A stretch of 64,000 nucleotides of DNA, from NCBI RefSeq assembly GCF_028769735.1, contig NC_088179.1:10011950-10075949 (forward strand), given 5' to 3'. Below the pieces are notes generated by a model. It ran no database searches and was not told the origin of the DNA. It saw only the letters and a list, made by a program, of their open reading frames with translations. The DNA is from Zonotrichia leucophrys gambelii (taxonomy: Eukaryota; Chordata; Aves; Passeriformes; Passerellidae). Every line of letters starts with the position of its first letter. Positions within the stretch are counted from its first letter, which is position 1. The translations under genes were made by a program, and so were the position numbers. Of this stretch, positions 15,001-25,300 are shown one piece after another.

Positions 15001-15565
15001 TTTTCTTTCCTTTTTTTTTAAAGACATCTGAAATCTTGCTATGGCAAAACAAAAATAGTCTGAAAATTTTCCTGGGGCCAAATGCAGGTACCAGCAGTGA
15101 CTTACAATATAGTCAAGAAAATCTAGAACTTCACTTTAGAACTGAGATTTGAGAATATGGCCATGAACAAATTTGTGCAAAGGCATGGGCATGCCCTCCC
15201 ATCTCTCCAGTGGGCACATACCAGCACCAGAGCAGTGACTAAGCCATTTTCTCACAATGCATTGCTATGAGGGAGGTGTGGATGAACAAAAGGCAAAGCA
15301 AGCATGCCTTTGGTGTATTTGATACTGAACTCTGATCAGGTGTCCTTCATTTCAGTCATGGGATGCAGGATGATCTCAGCTGAAAGTATTGCCCTAGATT
15401 CTGCTGCCTGTTGCTAGTTGTAGAGAAAAAATATTTATGTGTCTCCTGGGTACATTGTTGATGTAGGTATTAACAAGAATGGATAGACTGTGCACCTAAA
15501 TGATCCTTCCCAATGTGTGTTCATTACTAGGGAGCAAGGATAACTCCTGTAGAATCTGGCACTGA
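140..15565 (+). CDS. DAW1: DAW1, dynein assembly factor with WD repeats 1 (5'-truncated by the window)
   Basis: Spliced CDS: 140-284, 3342-3400, 4068-4190, 5753-5852, 7633-7740, 8438-8544, 11579-11681, 12144-12258, 14017-14093, 14820-14982, 15531-15565. All borders are AG/GT and all phases join, giving 377 residues that correspond one-for-one to human residues 39-415. A short helical N-terminal part (39-86) is followed by eight WD40 repeats ending at W119, W162, W204, W246, W288, Y330, W372 and W414, each preceded by a GH dipeptide except the first. In the family, DAW1/ODA16 is a cytoplasmic adaptor that hands outer dynein arms to intraflagellar transport (IFT46) for motile cilia; loss gives laterality and ciliary defects in vertebrates. 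The gene is tail-to-tail with SPHKAP, as in human 2q36. The start codon and residues 1-38 are outside the window. Confidence 0.97.
285..3341 (+). other. DAW1 intron following the residue 39-86 exon
   Basis: About 3 kb of AT-rich sequence. I see no conserved exon, known transposon or RNA gene in it; the short ORFs on both strands lack recognisable domains. The same holds for the introns 4191-5752, 5853-7632 and 7741-8437. Confidence 0.6.
3342..3400 (+). CDS. DAW1: DAW1 exon, residues 87-106 (start of WD repeat 1)
   Basis: Pyrimidine-rich acceptor ending TTTCAG; the reading is [19 protein letters not shown]. This 59-base exon ends with two bases of an Arg codon before a strong GTAAGT donor. 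It is too short to stand out as an ORF and was found by frame continuity with the neighbouring exons. Confidence 0.93.
3932..3959. repeat. Small perfect hairpin, 12-bp arms
   Basis: Arms 3932-3943 and 3948-3959 are exact reverse complements around a 4-base TTTG loop. It lies in a DAW1 intron about 110 bases before an acceptor. It is probably a chance AT-rich hairpin. Confidence 0.5.
4068..4190 (+). CDS. DAW1: DAW1 exon, residues 106-147 (WD repeats 1-2)
   Basis: Begins with the third base of the split Arg codon and reads [14 protein letters not shown], completing blade 1 (W119-D120). It continues through [16 protein letters not shown], the first half of blade 2. Donor GTAAAT; two bases of the Gly147 codon are left for the next exon. 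Confidence 0.95.
5753..5852 (+). CDS. DAW1: DAW1 exon, residues 147-180 (WD repeats 2-3)
   Basis: A long T-run and TTTCCTATCTAG precede the exon. It reads [16 protein letters not shown] (end of blade 2, W162) and [12 protein letters not shown] (start of blade 3). Donor GTGAGT; the exon ends in phase 0. Confidence 0.95.
7633..7740 (+). CDS. DAW1: DAW1 exon, residues 181-216 (WD repeat 3)
   Basis: Acceptor CTGCAG; reads [18 protein letters not shown] and then TTAKLWD (W204) and a linker ending ASLN. Donor GTATGT, with phase 0 on both sides. The linker differs from human but the blade core is nearly identical. Confidence 0.95.
8438..8544 (+). CDS. DAW1: DAW1 exon, residues 217-252 (WD repeat 4)
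   Basis: Acceptor CTCTTAG; reads [18 protein letters not shown] followed by [13 protein letters not shown] (W246). Two bases of Arg252 precede the GTACTA donor. This single exon covers nearly one full blade. Confidence 0.95.
8545..11578 (+). other. DAW1 intron containing the palindrome
   Basis: About 3 kb of AT-rich intron. Apart from the perfect inverted repeat at 9092-9239 I see no exon, transposon ORF or RNA gene. Confidence 0.6.
9092..9239. repeat. Perfect 70-bp inverted repeat with 8-base spacer
   Basis: The arm 9092-9161 is the exact reverse complement of 9170-9239 over all 70 bases, with the 8-base spacer CTATTCTG between them. The arms start CACTTTTATATA and end TATAAATTT. Pairing stops abruptly at the outer ends (G9091 against A9240). 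It lies inside the DAW1 intron 8545-11578. No convincing target-site duplication is visible, only a possible AG dinucleotide. A transcript would fold into a near-perfect 70-bp duplex. It may be a template-switch fold-back, a MITE-like element or an assembly artefact. Confidence 0.95.
11579..11681 (+). CDS. DAW1: DAW1 exon, residues 252-286 (WD repeat 5)
   Basis: The acceptor follows a run of T and GGTAG. Reads [16 protein letters not shown], then [14 protein letters not shown]. Met286 stands where I recall Lys in the human KLWD signature. Donor GTAAGC; phase 0. Confidence 0.94.
12017..12089. repeat. TA / TATC microsatellite
   Basis: About 70 bases of (TA)n broken by GTA and TTTA, followed by four to five TATC units and more TA. 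It ends about 55 bases before the DAW1 acceptor at 12142-12143. Its length is likely polymorphic and it could affect branch-point spacing. Confidence 0.9.
12144..12258 (+). CDS. DAW1: DAW1 exon, residues 287-325 (WD repeats 5-6)
   Basis: Reads [20 protein letters not shown] and continues to IATASAD, completing blade 5 (W288) and most of blade 6. It is clearly more GC-rich than the other DAW1 exons and sits between a TA/TATC microsatellite (about 55 bases before the acceptor) and a local duplication plus LTR. Acceptor TGTGCAG, donor GTGAGC. One base of Gly325 is left for the next exon. Confidence 0.94.
12283..12349. repeat. 26-bp direct duplication just after a DAW1 donor
   Basis: The 26 bases at 12283-12308 recur exactly at 12324-12349 (41-base offset; they start CTGCAGCACC and end TGTCCTT). 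The intervening GATGAGGGGAG-like segment resembles the start of the donor region, suggesting a small local tandem duplication beside exon 12144-12258. Confidence 0.85.
12421..13036 (-). mobile_element. Solo LTR of an endogenous retrovirus, antisense in DAW1 intron
   Basis: Read on the minus strand, the 616-bp block starts TGTGAC and ends GTCACA, the TG...CA form of retroviral LTRs. It has a TATA-like GGATAAAAGG near 12530 and an AATAAA polyadenylation signal at 12473-12468, followed by a short R/U5 region rich in CACACA and ending in GGTCAGTCACA. No gag, pol or env sequence flanks it, so it is a solo LTR left by recombination. I find no clear target-site duplication, which suggests age or slightly misplaced edges. 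The family is inferred from structure only. Confidence 0.75.
14017..14093 (+). CDS. DAW1: DAW1 exon, residues 325-350 (WD repeats 6-7)
   Basis: Two bases complete Gly325. Reads [18 protein letters not shown] and HEDEISK. Blade 6 ends in VYN rather than the usual W-D; the human counterpart is also non-canonical. Acceptor CAACAG, donor GTAAGT, phase 0 at the 3' side. Confidence 0.94.
14820..14982 (+). CDS. DAW1: DAW1 exon, residues 351-405 (WD repeats 7-8)
   Basis: Acceptor TTTAAAG; reads [17 protein letters not shown] then TARLWD (W372) and [17 protein letters not shown] of blade 8. It is the longest DAW1 exon in the window. Donor GTAACT after one base of Gly405. Confidence 0.95.
15531..15565 (+). 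CDS. DAW1: DAW1 terminal exon, residues 405-415 and stop
   Basis: Acceptor ATTACTAG; reads [10 protein letters not shown] and then TGA at 15563-15565. It closes the eighth blade and brings the protein to exactly the human length of 415 residues, supporting every upstream splice choice. The final residue is His where I recall Arg in human. Confidence 0.94.
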
Positions 15566-15621
15566 CTGAAGAAAAGGATCCAGTTTGATGTGTGCCTGCC
15601 TACTTTGGGGGTTTCAGAGTC

Positions 15622-15627
15622 AATAAA
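15622..15627 (+). terminator. DAW1 proximal polyadenylation signal
   Basis: AATAAA 57 bases after the DAW1 stop, followed about 20-40 bases later by a T-rich stretch. It would give a very short 3' UTR. Further AATAAA hexamers near 16101 and 16198 could act as distal sites; the CR1 fragment would then lie inside the longer UTR. Confidence 0.6.
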
Positions 15628-15720
15628 CTCAGCCTTTCAGATCTGTTTTATTTTATTCTCTTTGTTCACCTTCTGTTGAAGTAGAACAGTTATCTAGATT
15701 TGATAGGTTTGACTTAGATA

Positions 15721-15884
15721 TGGCATCACAGAACTGCAGAGGTTGGAGGGGACCACTGGAGGTGATCCAGCACAACAGCCTGCCCTGCTCAGACCCCTGG
15801 CATCCAAGCAGGCTGCCCAGGACTGGCGTGGATTTGAATATCTGCAAGGATGAAGACTCCACAGTTTCGCTACACAACTTGCTT
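15721..15884 (-). mobile_element. CR1 LINE 3'-end fragment
   Basis: The block reading GCAGAGGTTGGAGGGGACC, then GGAGGTGATCCAG, GGCTGCCCAGGAC, TTTGAATATCTGCAAGGATG and GACTCCACAG matches the familiar reverse complement of the bird CR1 3' region. The 3' end of the element (ATTCTGTG-like, seen as CACAGAA here) lies at about 15727, so the insertion points to the minus strand. It is 5'-truncated, as most CR1 copies are, and diverged. It sits just past the DAW1 proximal poly(A) signal. Confidence 0.85.
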
Positions 15885-18800
15885 AGTATTTGATTACTTG
15901 CATAGTAAAGAAGAAAAGTAGTGTTTTTTCCCTCTTGTGTTTTCCTTATTTTTCAATTAGTGCATGTTGCCTCTTCACTGAGTAGCACTGAGAAGAATCT
16001 GGTCTGTTATTTCAGTCACCAGAGAGAAATCATGATCAGTGAGAATGAATGCATAGGATAGCTCAGTTTCTTTATGTATGATTTTTAACTTGGAATCTTT
16101 TTAATAAAAAAGCCCAGAGCATTATAGTAATCTCAGTTGTGGAAGGAGTGTTGGTACATGCTTGTGAGGACTTTTGTGTTACTTTTTTATGTGTGTAATA
16201 AAATATTGAATTAAAATGCCAGTTTTGCTTTTTTAATACAATGCCTCATTCATATTCCTGGTAAAAGCCAGCAGCCATTTATGAACTGCCTTGCTATTAA
16301 ATATTGCATGTCTGCTGCAGTTAAACTCCCCTCTCATACTTGCCCACATCTTTCCAGTCAATCTAGTCCTTTCTGTTCAGTCCTCATTCTCCTATTTTGA
16401 ACAGAGGTTAAAAAAAAAATTAGTATTAGTGGTGACTTAAACTTGGAATCCTGGCCCAGTGTTTAAGTCCAGCATGAAGAAACTCTGCTTGCCAAAGATT
16501 GGAATCCAAGGAAACTGACATAAACAGAGAAGTGGATGAGAAACACCTGCAAGTCATTTACTAGCCTGCAATGAGCTTTTAGCCAGGCTTTCCTCTCTCA
16601 GAAATTGCCAATAGGTTTCACCTGTGCAGAGCTTGCTCCCCTTCTTGAGAGCACCTGGAAGGGCAGTTGCTCCTTGCGGGCATAAGTGAAGGAGTAGAAG
16701 TGGCTGGTGTCCTCCAGCAGACTCAAAAGAAGGATGAAGAGGCCAAGAGGGAGAAAGGAGGTGTACAGCAGAGAATGAACTTGGAGGTATTTTATTTCTA
16801 TTCTGTATTTCTGGGTGACTGTGGACTTCTAAATGTTGTTAAATGTAGTAGGAAGTTACTAAAGCTGATGTGTTGGGACTGCCTCTGAGTGCTTGCCAGC
16901 ACCCTTGTGTGTAAATGAAGACACAAAAGTCCCTGTCATGCCTTGGCAGATTTCCTGGTTATTTCACGTAGTGCTGTGCTGTGGGAGAAGTGAGCAGAGA
17001 GCTGCAGATAATTTAAAATGTAACTTTCACCAGTAGGCAAAGTGGCTGACACAAATGTCTCTGTAATACCTGTGGTGCTTCCTAGGTGTTTGTGCAAAGT
17101 TTTTGAATGACAAAAATGTATCTCAGAAGGTTGGAATTGAAAGGGCCAGGAAGGGCAGTGCTGTTCTGTGTTGGTTTGGAATTGCTCAGTGTCCCTAGAT
17201 TGATGGGCACCTGTGTCCTGGGAGATTTCCAGCTGACAAAATTGGAGGAAAATTACTGGGTGAGGTGTATGCAATTACTGCTGTGTAGTTAAAAACTGAA
17301 ATTTGACTTGCTGTGAACTATCACGAAGTAGAAAATATTTTTTGGACCGTGATTAGAAACTAAATTCTCCTCCCACCCACTCTTAATCTTTTAGTTTGGT
17401 TTTCTTCCTGTTGTGTCTTCCTTCATGATTTTTTCCTTATACTATGCTAGTGAATCAGACATCTGTAATAGCTTTGGCTTCTAACCCTTGTTCTATTTTT
17501 GCAAGAAATTAGAGTTGAGGTTTAATACAGTATGCATTAGACTGGCAGGCTATCTGGGTTCTATTTCTTATTCTTCCTTGATTCTTGAGTGTGTAGAACT
17601 GCTTTTCAGGCTGAATTATCTAAGTTTCCTGCTCATATGTGAAATATTTTCCCACCTGGTGTGATTCACAGCACTGCTGGAAAGGGTGCTGGCTTGGTAC
17701 CTTGTAGGAGCTTCAGTCGTACTCTGGATACTCTCTGTGAATGCTTTGATGTTAGGTTCTCTGTACCTTGATTTACCCACATGTGGATTTTGTAAATTAT
17801 AGATATAGGCATTAGGAATGTATTGCATGAATGTAACTTGCTGGAACCATTCTGTGGGTCTGGCAGCAGCTTTATCCCTTTCTCTGATTCCACTTTAGTC
17901 CCTCAGCCAAAATGGTGAACGTGTATGTTCAAGCCCTATTACCTGGCACTTTTTTAAACTGCCCACCTTATACTATCCAAGTGCTAATTTAGTCACTGTG
18001 TGGTTGGAGATGTAGCTTTCAACATTACCCTGAAATGCTGACAAACTTGGCTCCCTGTGGCCTTATTGAAAAGGATTACCTCAGGAGAGCCCTGAAGTGC
18101 TTAGGTTTGTTGCTGTAGAAATATTTGCTGTATTCTTTCTGTCCTTTAGACCTTTGAAATCTTTTCAGGATGAACCTCTGTGAAACTGCAATTCTGTTTT
18201 TCTGGGAAAGAAGTTTGTGTCATGTAACTGCTCTAGGACAGAACATACCCTTCACAAGGATGGGGATTTCCGTGTAAGCACATGAGGTGTTCTTGGACTT
18301 GTGACGTCTGAGATTCCAATTCTTTCTGAATAGGTGATGACAGTAATACTCACACCCACTCATGTTTTCAAAGTGGCATTTTGTGTGAATTTCTTTTTTT
18401 TTTTTTGTCTCCTTCAGTGGGATCACTCACATTTCCTGGGTAGTTAGTAAACAGATGTGGATATATATCCTGCTTCTATTTGCTAGTTTGCTGCACTTTA
18501 CTGTCTAATTCTCAGCTGAAGCTGGGAGGGGGATGCAGTACCCATCACCCAGCCCTTTCTTCTGCAAATTGTTTCAATTAGTTTGATAGTCCAGCTGTCT
18601 AATAGTGCTGTCTGTCCAGCTAAATACTGCACAGCTGCAAGTTGCCTTCTGAGGGCCTGTTCCTTGTGATGACTGGATTCAGAGTGGATTGGCAAAACTG
18701 AAATACTGGTGTTATAGGCTTGCTTATACATGGCAAAGGCTTAGGATTGGCTCTGACTCAGGTTCTTAAAATGGCTAGTATGGATGTGCTTTCCTTCTGA

Positions 18801-21260
18801 GCTGCAGTTTGTTTTATTTAAGTAGCTCATGTGGGTTCTTTATCAATGGACTGGTGGGCTTTTTCCCTCTGTCATTTTGAAATGTAGGCTTCAGGATTCA
18901 CAGTGGAACTCCTGTGCTTGTTTGTCATGCAGCTCTGCATGAAACAGAGCAAGAGCAAGTGTCAAACTGGCCTCTTCAGACAAGTTATCTACTGAATTTA
19001 GCAGGTGGCTATTTTAATCACAGGCTATAAATGTTTCATTTAGTAGAAGACAATCAAAATTTTCAGAGGTATGAACAAAATTGAGGTAGATTATAGTTTT
19101 TCAGCTTCTAGTAACCTTAACATTAAAAGAACCCTAAACAGAAAAACATAAAAAATAAAGCTTTTAAATATCTAATTCAAATACAGTAGAATTGCTTTTG
19201 AAGAGTAGCAGATCTACAGGCCAAAGGTTGCTCTTCATTATGTGGGTGGTAGAATCAAGCCTGGGGTGGCAATGCACCTTCCCCTGAAGCCACCTCCAGG
19301 AAGGGGAGCACTGCAGCCCTGGCCAGGGCATCCCTGAGACAGCTCTGCAAGAACTGCTCCAGCTCCCACTCACACCTGTGTACAGTTCCTTGCACCCTCT
19401 CATTTGATAGCTTCTCATCTCTCTTTGTTTTCTTTGAATCCGGCTCATATGATTTTAATTTGTTGTATCCTAATTTTTCTCAAGAAAGATAGTGAGCAGC
19501 CACTCCTGATGTTAAAAACCTGTAGCATGCTCGTGCAGAGGGAGATTTTTACCTAAGGCTGTATGTTGTTCTCATTTGGGTGTATTCAATACCCATTTTT
19601 TAAAAAATGAAAAAAAAAGAAGAATGGACAAGTGCTTTTCTGATTTATTCAGCGAAGTGATGGTTTCCTTTTATGTGTAGCATTAGAAATACCTGAAGTA
19701 TCCAGACAATATTGCAGTAAATGCCCCTGTGAACTTACATAAGGAGAAGGGAATGTCCAGAACTTCTCTCCCCACCCTCCTGCTCACTTGTGCAGGTACT
19801 GAAAGCAGCCAGAGTGAGCACTGATAGAGGCTTGTACATTGGGAATTATGCTGGGCACTCAGGGTATCATTTATCTTTATTGTGATACTAAGAATGTTAT
19901 GTTTAGCCTTTTATCTCTTGAATGACCTGTGGAACCCAAGTAGCTCTGTCACTGAGGTAAGACCTGGACCTTGCTCTGCCTTGTTTTGGTCAGAGCCATG
20001 GATCAGATTTGTCATTGAGAAGCAGAGTTTGAGAAGCTCCAAGGATGGCAGGCAAGTATTTAATAGGTCAAAAAAATCTATAGCTCATTTGTGAACATTT
20101 TAGGAAGGCAAAGAGGACACACATTATAACATAAATTTATTTCTGAATTAATTGCAACATTAAGAACTACTGTACAGAGAAACTGCATCACACTGTTACA
20201 ACTCTGTCATGATATTTGTGCTTTGTAAACATTTATTCTATCACAACAAAAAATTGTATACTGACAACTAACTGTATTTGGTTTAAAAATAAATACACTT
20301 TCCCATTCATTAACTCAAACAAAGCACGTTATAATTCTTGGTGCTTTTCATTAGCTCTCAGCCTCAGAAATGCTGAGCATTCGGAGTTGCCACTCATGTT
20401 AGTGGGAGTTACAGATGCTCAGCAGTTCTCAGGGGCTGGCCCAGTGACTCCAGTTATGTTCAGTGTTTGCAATGAATTCACTTTTCTTTTGACTGTAAAG
20501 CGACCTCTCCTGTTCTGTTTATACTGCAGAGTAGATTGAGAATTACTCATGTTATTTCATGTTCCTCATTAGATGTTGATTCACTAACAGTTTGTATTTT
20601 GTAACAAATGAGCGATGCAATCATGCAAGTTTTGTAATGGTTTTAAAGATAAAACTGAGAATATGGCTCTTTTTCATAAATTATTTAAAACTACTTCAAA
20701 ATTTTCAAAAATATTTAGTGCAAAAGGATAGGTTTTTTTTTTCCAAGAAATATTACAGAAGCATATACTGTTATATGGAAAATAAAACTTCTCTTAAATA
20801 GTTTTTTGGGAAAAGCAGGCAGGTATTCTATTCCACTATTTGAGTAAGAGAGATGAAAAGTATTTTCAAAAAAACAAATTGCAAAAGAGCTGTGATGTTG
20901 TAAGTCATGTTTACGTTTAAATTCACACCCAGTCTCTTTGGCAGAGTTGAGAGAATGTATTACTAAGTGCATGATATCAACAGATCATCTCAACAGGACA
21001 ATAGCAGAGTATATCTTATCAAACAATTATAGAAATGTTATAGGAATGTGAACTCTCACACATAGTCCAAACAGTTATCTTCAAAATGAACACATATGTC
21101 TGCTGAAATTTTAACAAACATTTTGCTTTTTTCTAAGTTACAAAAATTAACCTTGAGAATTTTAGGACAAGATGGTGCTCTTTTAAGATAGGCATTTCTT
21201 CACCTCATTAACAATTTATTCAATTACACTAAATTAAAATAGTTCTTTTTTTCACTGCTC
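15885..21260. other. Intergenic space between the 3' ends of DAW1 and SPHKAP
   Basis: About 5.4 kb between two convergent genes. Distal AATAAA candidates for DAW1 lie near 16101 and 16198. On the minus strand, TTTATT (AATAAA) candidates for SPHKAP lie near 20136 and 20231. The small ORFs on both strands show no domain, codon bias or splice context that I would call a gene. Confidence 0.55.
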
Positions 21261-21264
21261 TTAA

Positions 21265-21440
21265 TTGATATGTAAAATGTTACATAGTGCTTTCAACAGC
21301 AGCACTTTAGGTAACAGCTGTACTATCATGATTCCCTTTTGCCAGGCAGGGACACTGAGGCACAGAGGTGAAATGACTTGCCCGAGGTCGCAGGGCTGGG
21401 GCAGGACAGGGCTCGAGAGCTGCTGCCCTGGCTCACAGAG
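21265..21440 (-). mobile_element. Ancient MIR-like (CORE-type) SINE fragment
   Basis: The plus strand shows, in order, TTACATAGTGCTTTCAACAG, GGTAACAGCTGTACTATCATG, a degenerate CCCTTTTGCCAGGCAG, then GACACTGAGGCACAGAGGTG and AAATGACTTGCCCGAGGTCG. This is the order of blocks in the reverse complement of the MIR consensus (AGCGCTT, GTACTATTAT, CATTTTACAGATG, ACTGAGGCACAGAGAGG, TTGCCCAAGGTCAC). The element is thus in the same sense as SPHKAP and probably inside or near its 3' UTR. MIR-family copies in birds are very old, so such a readable copy is notable. Confidence 0.65.
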
Positions 21441-22070
21441 CTGTGTGCAGGATCTACCAGGTGTGGCTGTACTGAACTGCACTGCTTCCCAGGGAATCAG
21501 TCTGTTAAGGATAGGAACTAGGAGACTGGATTTTATTTCTTTGGGAAGGTTGCAGGAGTCAGGAATAGCTATGGAAGAGAAATAAACACATGGGAAGAAA
21601 CTAAAATGTATTTTCAGCAGCTTTTTATTGTGTTGTCTAACTGCAAAGGTGTTAAGTGTTCAAAAGCTTTTTTACCCCTTAGCAGATTATGGGGATTTCA
21701 GAAACCCATAAATATTATCTAGGGACAAGGGTGCCTCCAGGCATTCTGAAACACACTCTGCTTCTAACAGTTAAACTGTACAAATATCAGTGTTGTTTTA
21801 AAACTGAATGGTAGGCTACTATCCCATTTTACCTGACTGATTTAATTAAATTGATGAAAATTGAATATATTAGATAATTAAGTCTTTACTGTGTAGTTGA
21901 TTAATTCAGGAGGCTAAAAATCCATCCCCTCATAGTACAGTGCATCCTACAGCACAACATGTCAAGAGTCCCTCATGACACAGACACAATAAATTCAGAT
22001 CCACTTCGCTCCTGGGTCAGTTGTGGCACGGACTTGTGCTGTTCATGTAGAGTTTGTACATTTTGCACAT

Positions 22071-22076
22071 TTTATT
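22071..22076 (-). terminator. Candidate proximal poly(A) signal of SPHKAP
   Basis: TTTATT on the plus strand is AATAAA on the SPHKAP strand, about 86 bases after the stop codon. More candidates lie at 21624-21629 and near 21533, 20231 and 20136, so the true 3' UTR may be up to about 2 kb. Sequence alone cannot decide which is used. Confidence 0.4.
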
Positions 22077-22161
22077 CAGTGATGTTCAGAAATCAGAGCA
22101 TTACACAAACCACTGCTTATTTAAACTGGAATAAAACAGGAGAGCTGAACCAGGAGCTTTG

Positions 22162-22305
22162 TTAGCCCAGCTCAAGCAGCCAGTCAAACAGGCTGGGTGT
22201 GCTCTGTCTGCCCTCCTCGCTGAGCTTGCAGTACTGCACCACGGCTTGGAAGATATCCCCCACCTTCCAGCACTTCCTCTGCACCAACTGCACCACATCT
22301 AGAAA
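22162..22305 (-). CDS. SPHKAP: SPHKAP terminal exon (47 residues and stop)
   Basis: Acceptor TTATTTAG at 22307-22306; reads FLDVVQLVQRKCWKVGD, then IFQAVVQYCKL and SLFDWLLELG, with TAA at 22164-22162. A second AG seven bases downstream (22300-22299) would break the frame, and phase 0 with the previous exon settles the choice. This C-terminus is among the most conserved parts of the protein. Confidence 0.95.
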   Translation of the reverse strand, partial: FLDVVQLVQRKCWKVGDIFQAVVQYCKLSEEGRQSTPSLFDWLLELG

Positions 22306-25300
22306 CTAAATAAAAACAACACCATGAAATACACTTGAGATTTGGTGAACATTTTCTAAGGTTTGGTGGAATGCATAGACACAAACTCTTGTTAGCCCAG
22401 CCTTTGTAAATGTACAGCTGGATGAGGGAGTGGGCACCATTCAGTGCACAGCAACATCAACATTCCTGCTATTGATAAAAACTTAATTTCTCTAGTTCCA
22501 TAGCTCCCCAAAGACTGATGGGCTCTCATGGCATTTTCTAAATTAACTGCTTCTGTCAATTATTTATTTATTGCAATGAAAGTAAAACCAGACAAAGTCA
22601 GTCTGGTCAAGGATCGCTATTTGCCATGTTATCAACAACTCATTGTCAAAATAATGAAAGTGAGATTATCCATCTTGAAAAAATATTTTTGCATTACCAC
22701 TAGCTATATTTTACTTTATGTTTAATTTTCTGTACTTCCATATATATATATGCCACAGTATTTTAAATATTCAAATAGTACTGGTGAGAGGGAACTCTGT
22801 GAAATTTTGTCACATGAAGACATTTATCACAAGTGTTTTAAACATAGGCAGTATCTGTATTTGGGTTTTTTTTTAAATTTCTTGAGAAACCAGAGGTTAA
22901 ATATATGTTCTTAAGCAGCTGTAAAAAAAAAATCTTGAGTTTTGTCCACTTGGTATGCAGGGTCATCCATCTGGTCCCTTTTTCTTCTGAAGCACATAAA
23001 TGAAAATCAAAACTTTTCAATTCTTTTAATTTCACAGTAATTAGTTTGCTCCTTCTGTTTTTAGTTTTAGAGCACAAAAGAAAAGATTGTGTCTCTAGTT
23101 AGTGTAGCTGTTTGCTATTTACATACTTCAGCCTAAACTTTTAATATATATTTTAATGATATTTAATAGGCACGTGATTTCCAAGAATGCTGTTGTAGGC
23201 AGGATGTGCTTCATTATTCTCTAGTGTATTTTTGCAATTGAATTAACTGTTTGCCAAAGCACATGGGTAAAGCTGACAGCTGTTTCTTTAATTAGATGCA
23301 ATTTGGACTGTTGCTGTTGAATGCATTTTAAATTATGTTTATGATTCCCAAATGCATGTACTCAAGAAAATCAAACAATATCTCTGCTACTCCAAATGAT
23401 CTTGCCATAAGAGACCAAAATACTGATTTTTAATACTTTTTTCATTAATTGACTTAAACACTAACATGTTTTTAAGTCTTAAAGCTTAAGCTCTCTTGCT
23501 GATCTTGGAAATGGGTCTCTTTTTAGGTCTCTCCTAAGTTGCTGTGGTTGGTATTTGGTGGGGTCTACAAAGGAGCCCCAGCTGATCATTCAGAAATAGA
23601 GTTTGCACTTCTTGTGGCCATTTTGGACTTCAGTGTTGCTCCTGGCTCTGGCTTGGGCTGACACCTCAGGAGGTTTCTCAGTCATCTGCCTCTCCACTCT
23701 CTCCGGAAAGAGACTCCTGCTCTCAAAAGCTGCACCCTCAGCTGGAGCAGCTTATCAACAGCCAGGCGCAAGTCCAGACCAACCTCAGGCTGCTGTAGTG
23801 TTACAGGCAAGGCAGAAGCAGCATAAGGACTGAAAATCTTAAGTCCAAACAATGTCTCACATTATAATGACCATGTAGGTGAACATTATACATGTGATGT
23901 CTACACAGAAATGTTTTTTATTTTTATTTTTTCAAACCTTTGCACTTAAACTCCATCTAAGCCACGTGCAGCCTTTCAAATGCAGCCACATAAAGGACTC
24001 TGTTAATTCTGCCTTGGGCATTAGTATTTAATGTATCATTGATATGAAAAGGTGAACAGATTCATCAAAGTATCATGGTGACATTTTCTTATGCCATAGA
24101 CAATGTGCTACATATTTCACATCCTTTAAGTTCTGACACACCTGTCCTCTCATTCCTTTCTCTCATAAACAGCAGTGTTGCCATCTTGCTATAATGAAGA
24201 TGTTTTTGCATCTGCTTTTAAGCTCAATAACTTCAATAAATCATAACTGTTACAGTTATGTAGAAATTAATTAATTCTGTAAACATTACCTTTTCAATTC
24301 TGTTTTCCTGAGATTTCTTAAAATAGATAGTTGGAATTCCAAGTTCAGAAGCAGCAATCCACTGCAGGGTGGCTCGCAGCTCCACGTCAGGGCACTCTGG
24401 CTCCAGATCAAAGTTTATCACCAGGAGGTCCTTTTGGCAGTTGGCTGTTCCCACTGAAAGCTCAGAAGTACTTTCTGGAAAAATAATCCCACTAGTTACT
24501 GTGCAATTGCTTGTGTTATCTTCAAACTGTATGTTTTAATTGATATAGTTCAACTTACCCTCAGTGTTTTCTGTCTGTTCTTTAAGGAAAACCTTTTCTT
24601 CTACTAATTCACTTAGAAACAAACAACAACAAAGCTTATTAGTCATACTTAGGAACAGTCTACAACATTGCTTCATGATGAATAAACTTCTCCCTCAATG
24701 CAAGACCTAGAAAACTGCAAGAAAAAGGTTACATAGGATGAAACAATAAAATGCTGAACATATTTCATTATTTAATCTGTGAATCAGGAAAAACTGAACT
24801 GCAGCATTTTTCTGTAGCAGGATGAAGTACTTGTATTAGTTATGTCATGTGATACATTTCACCAGGATCTGTGCATCTTTAGAGCTCACAAAATGACAAG
24901 CAAATGACATTATGGTAAGACACAGCAAGTCTCATAACCTGGGTGGAAATGCTGAATTTCCGATGTCTGTATTTTACTGTGACAATTTTCAGATGTCACT
25001 GACTTCAGCAGTTGCCATGTTTAGTATGTGATGTCCATTGTATCCCTGGCTGCATAATGACATTCACCAGCTGGCAGGTTGTACCAGGATCTTTATGCAG
25101 GATGCACTCACACATCTCTTGACAACTGAACTGCACGTTCAGTAGAAACACTCCCAGAAACAACAGGTGAAATTACTGTGGGCCAAACTATTATTGTTAT
25201 TATTATTGGAAAGAATGCTATTGGGGTTTTTTTAAATTGTTTTTAATTGGTCCTTATTTGCTTGACTTTCCTTGGTATAACACTAGAGTTTTGATAATAT

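Noticed and set aside
22299..22300. Alternative acceptor for the last SPHKAP exon
   Set aside because: It would start the exon in phase 2, incompatible with the phase 0 end of the previous exon, and would lose the conserved FLD residues.
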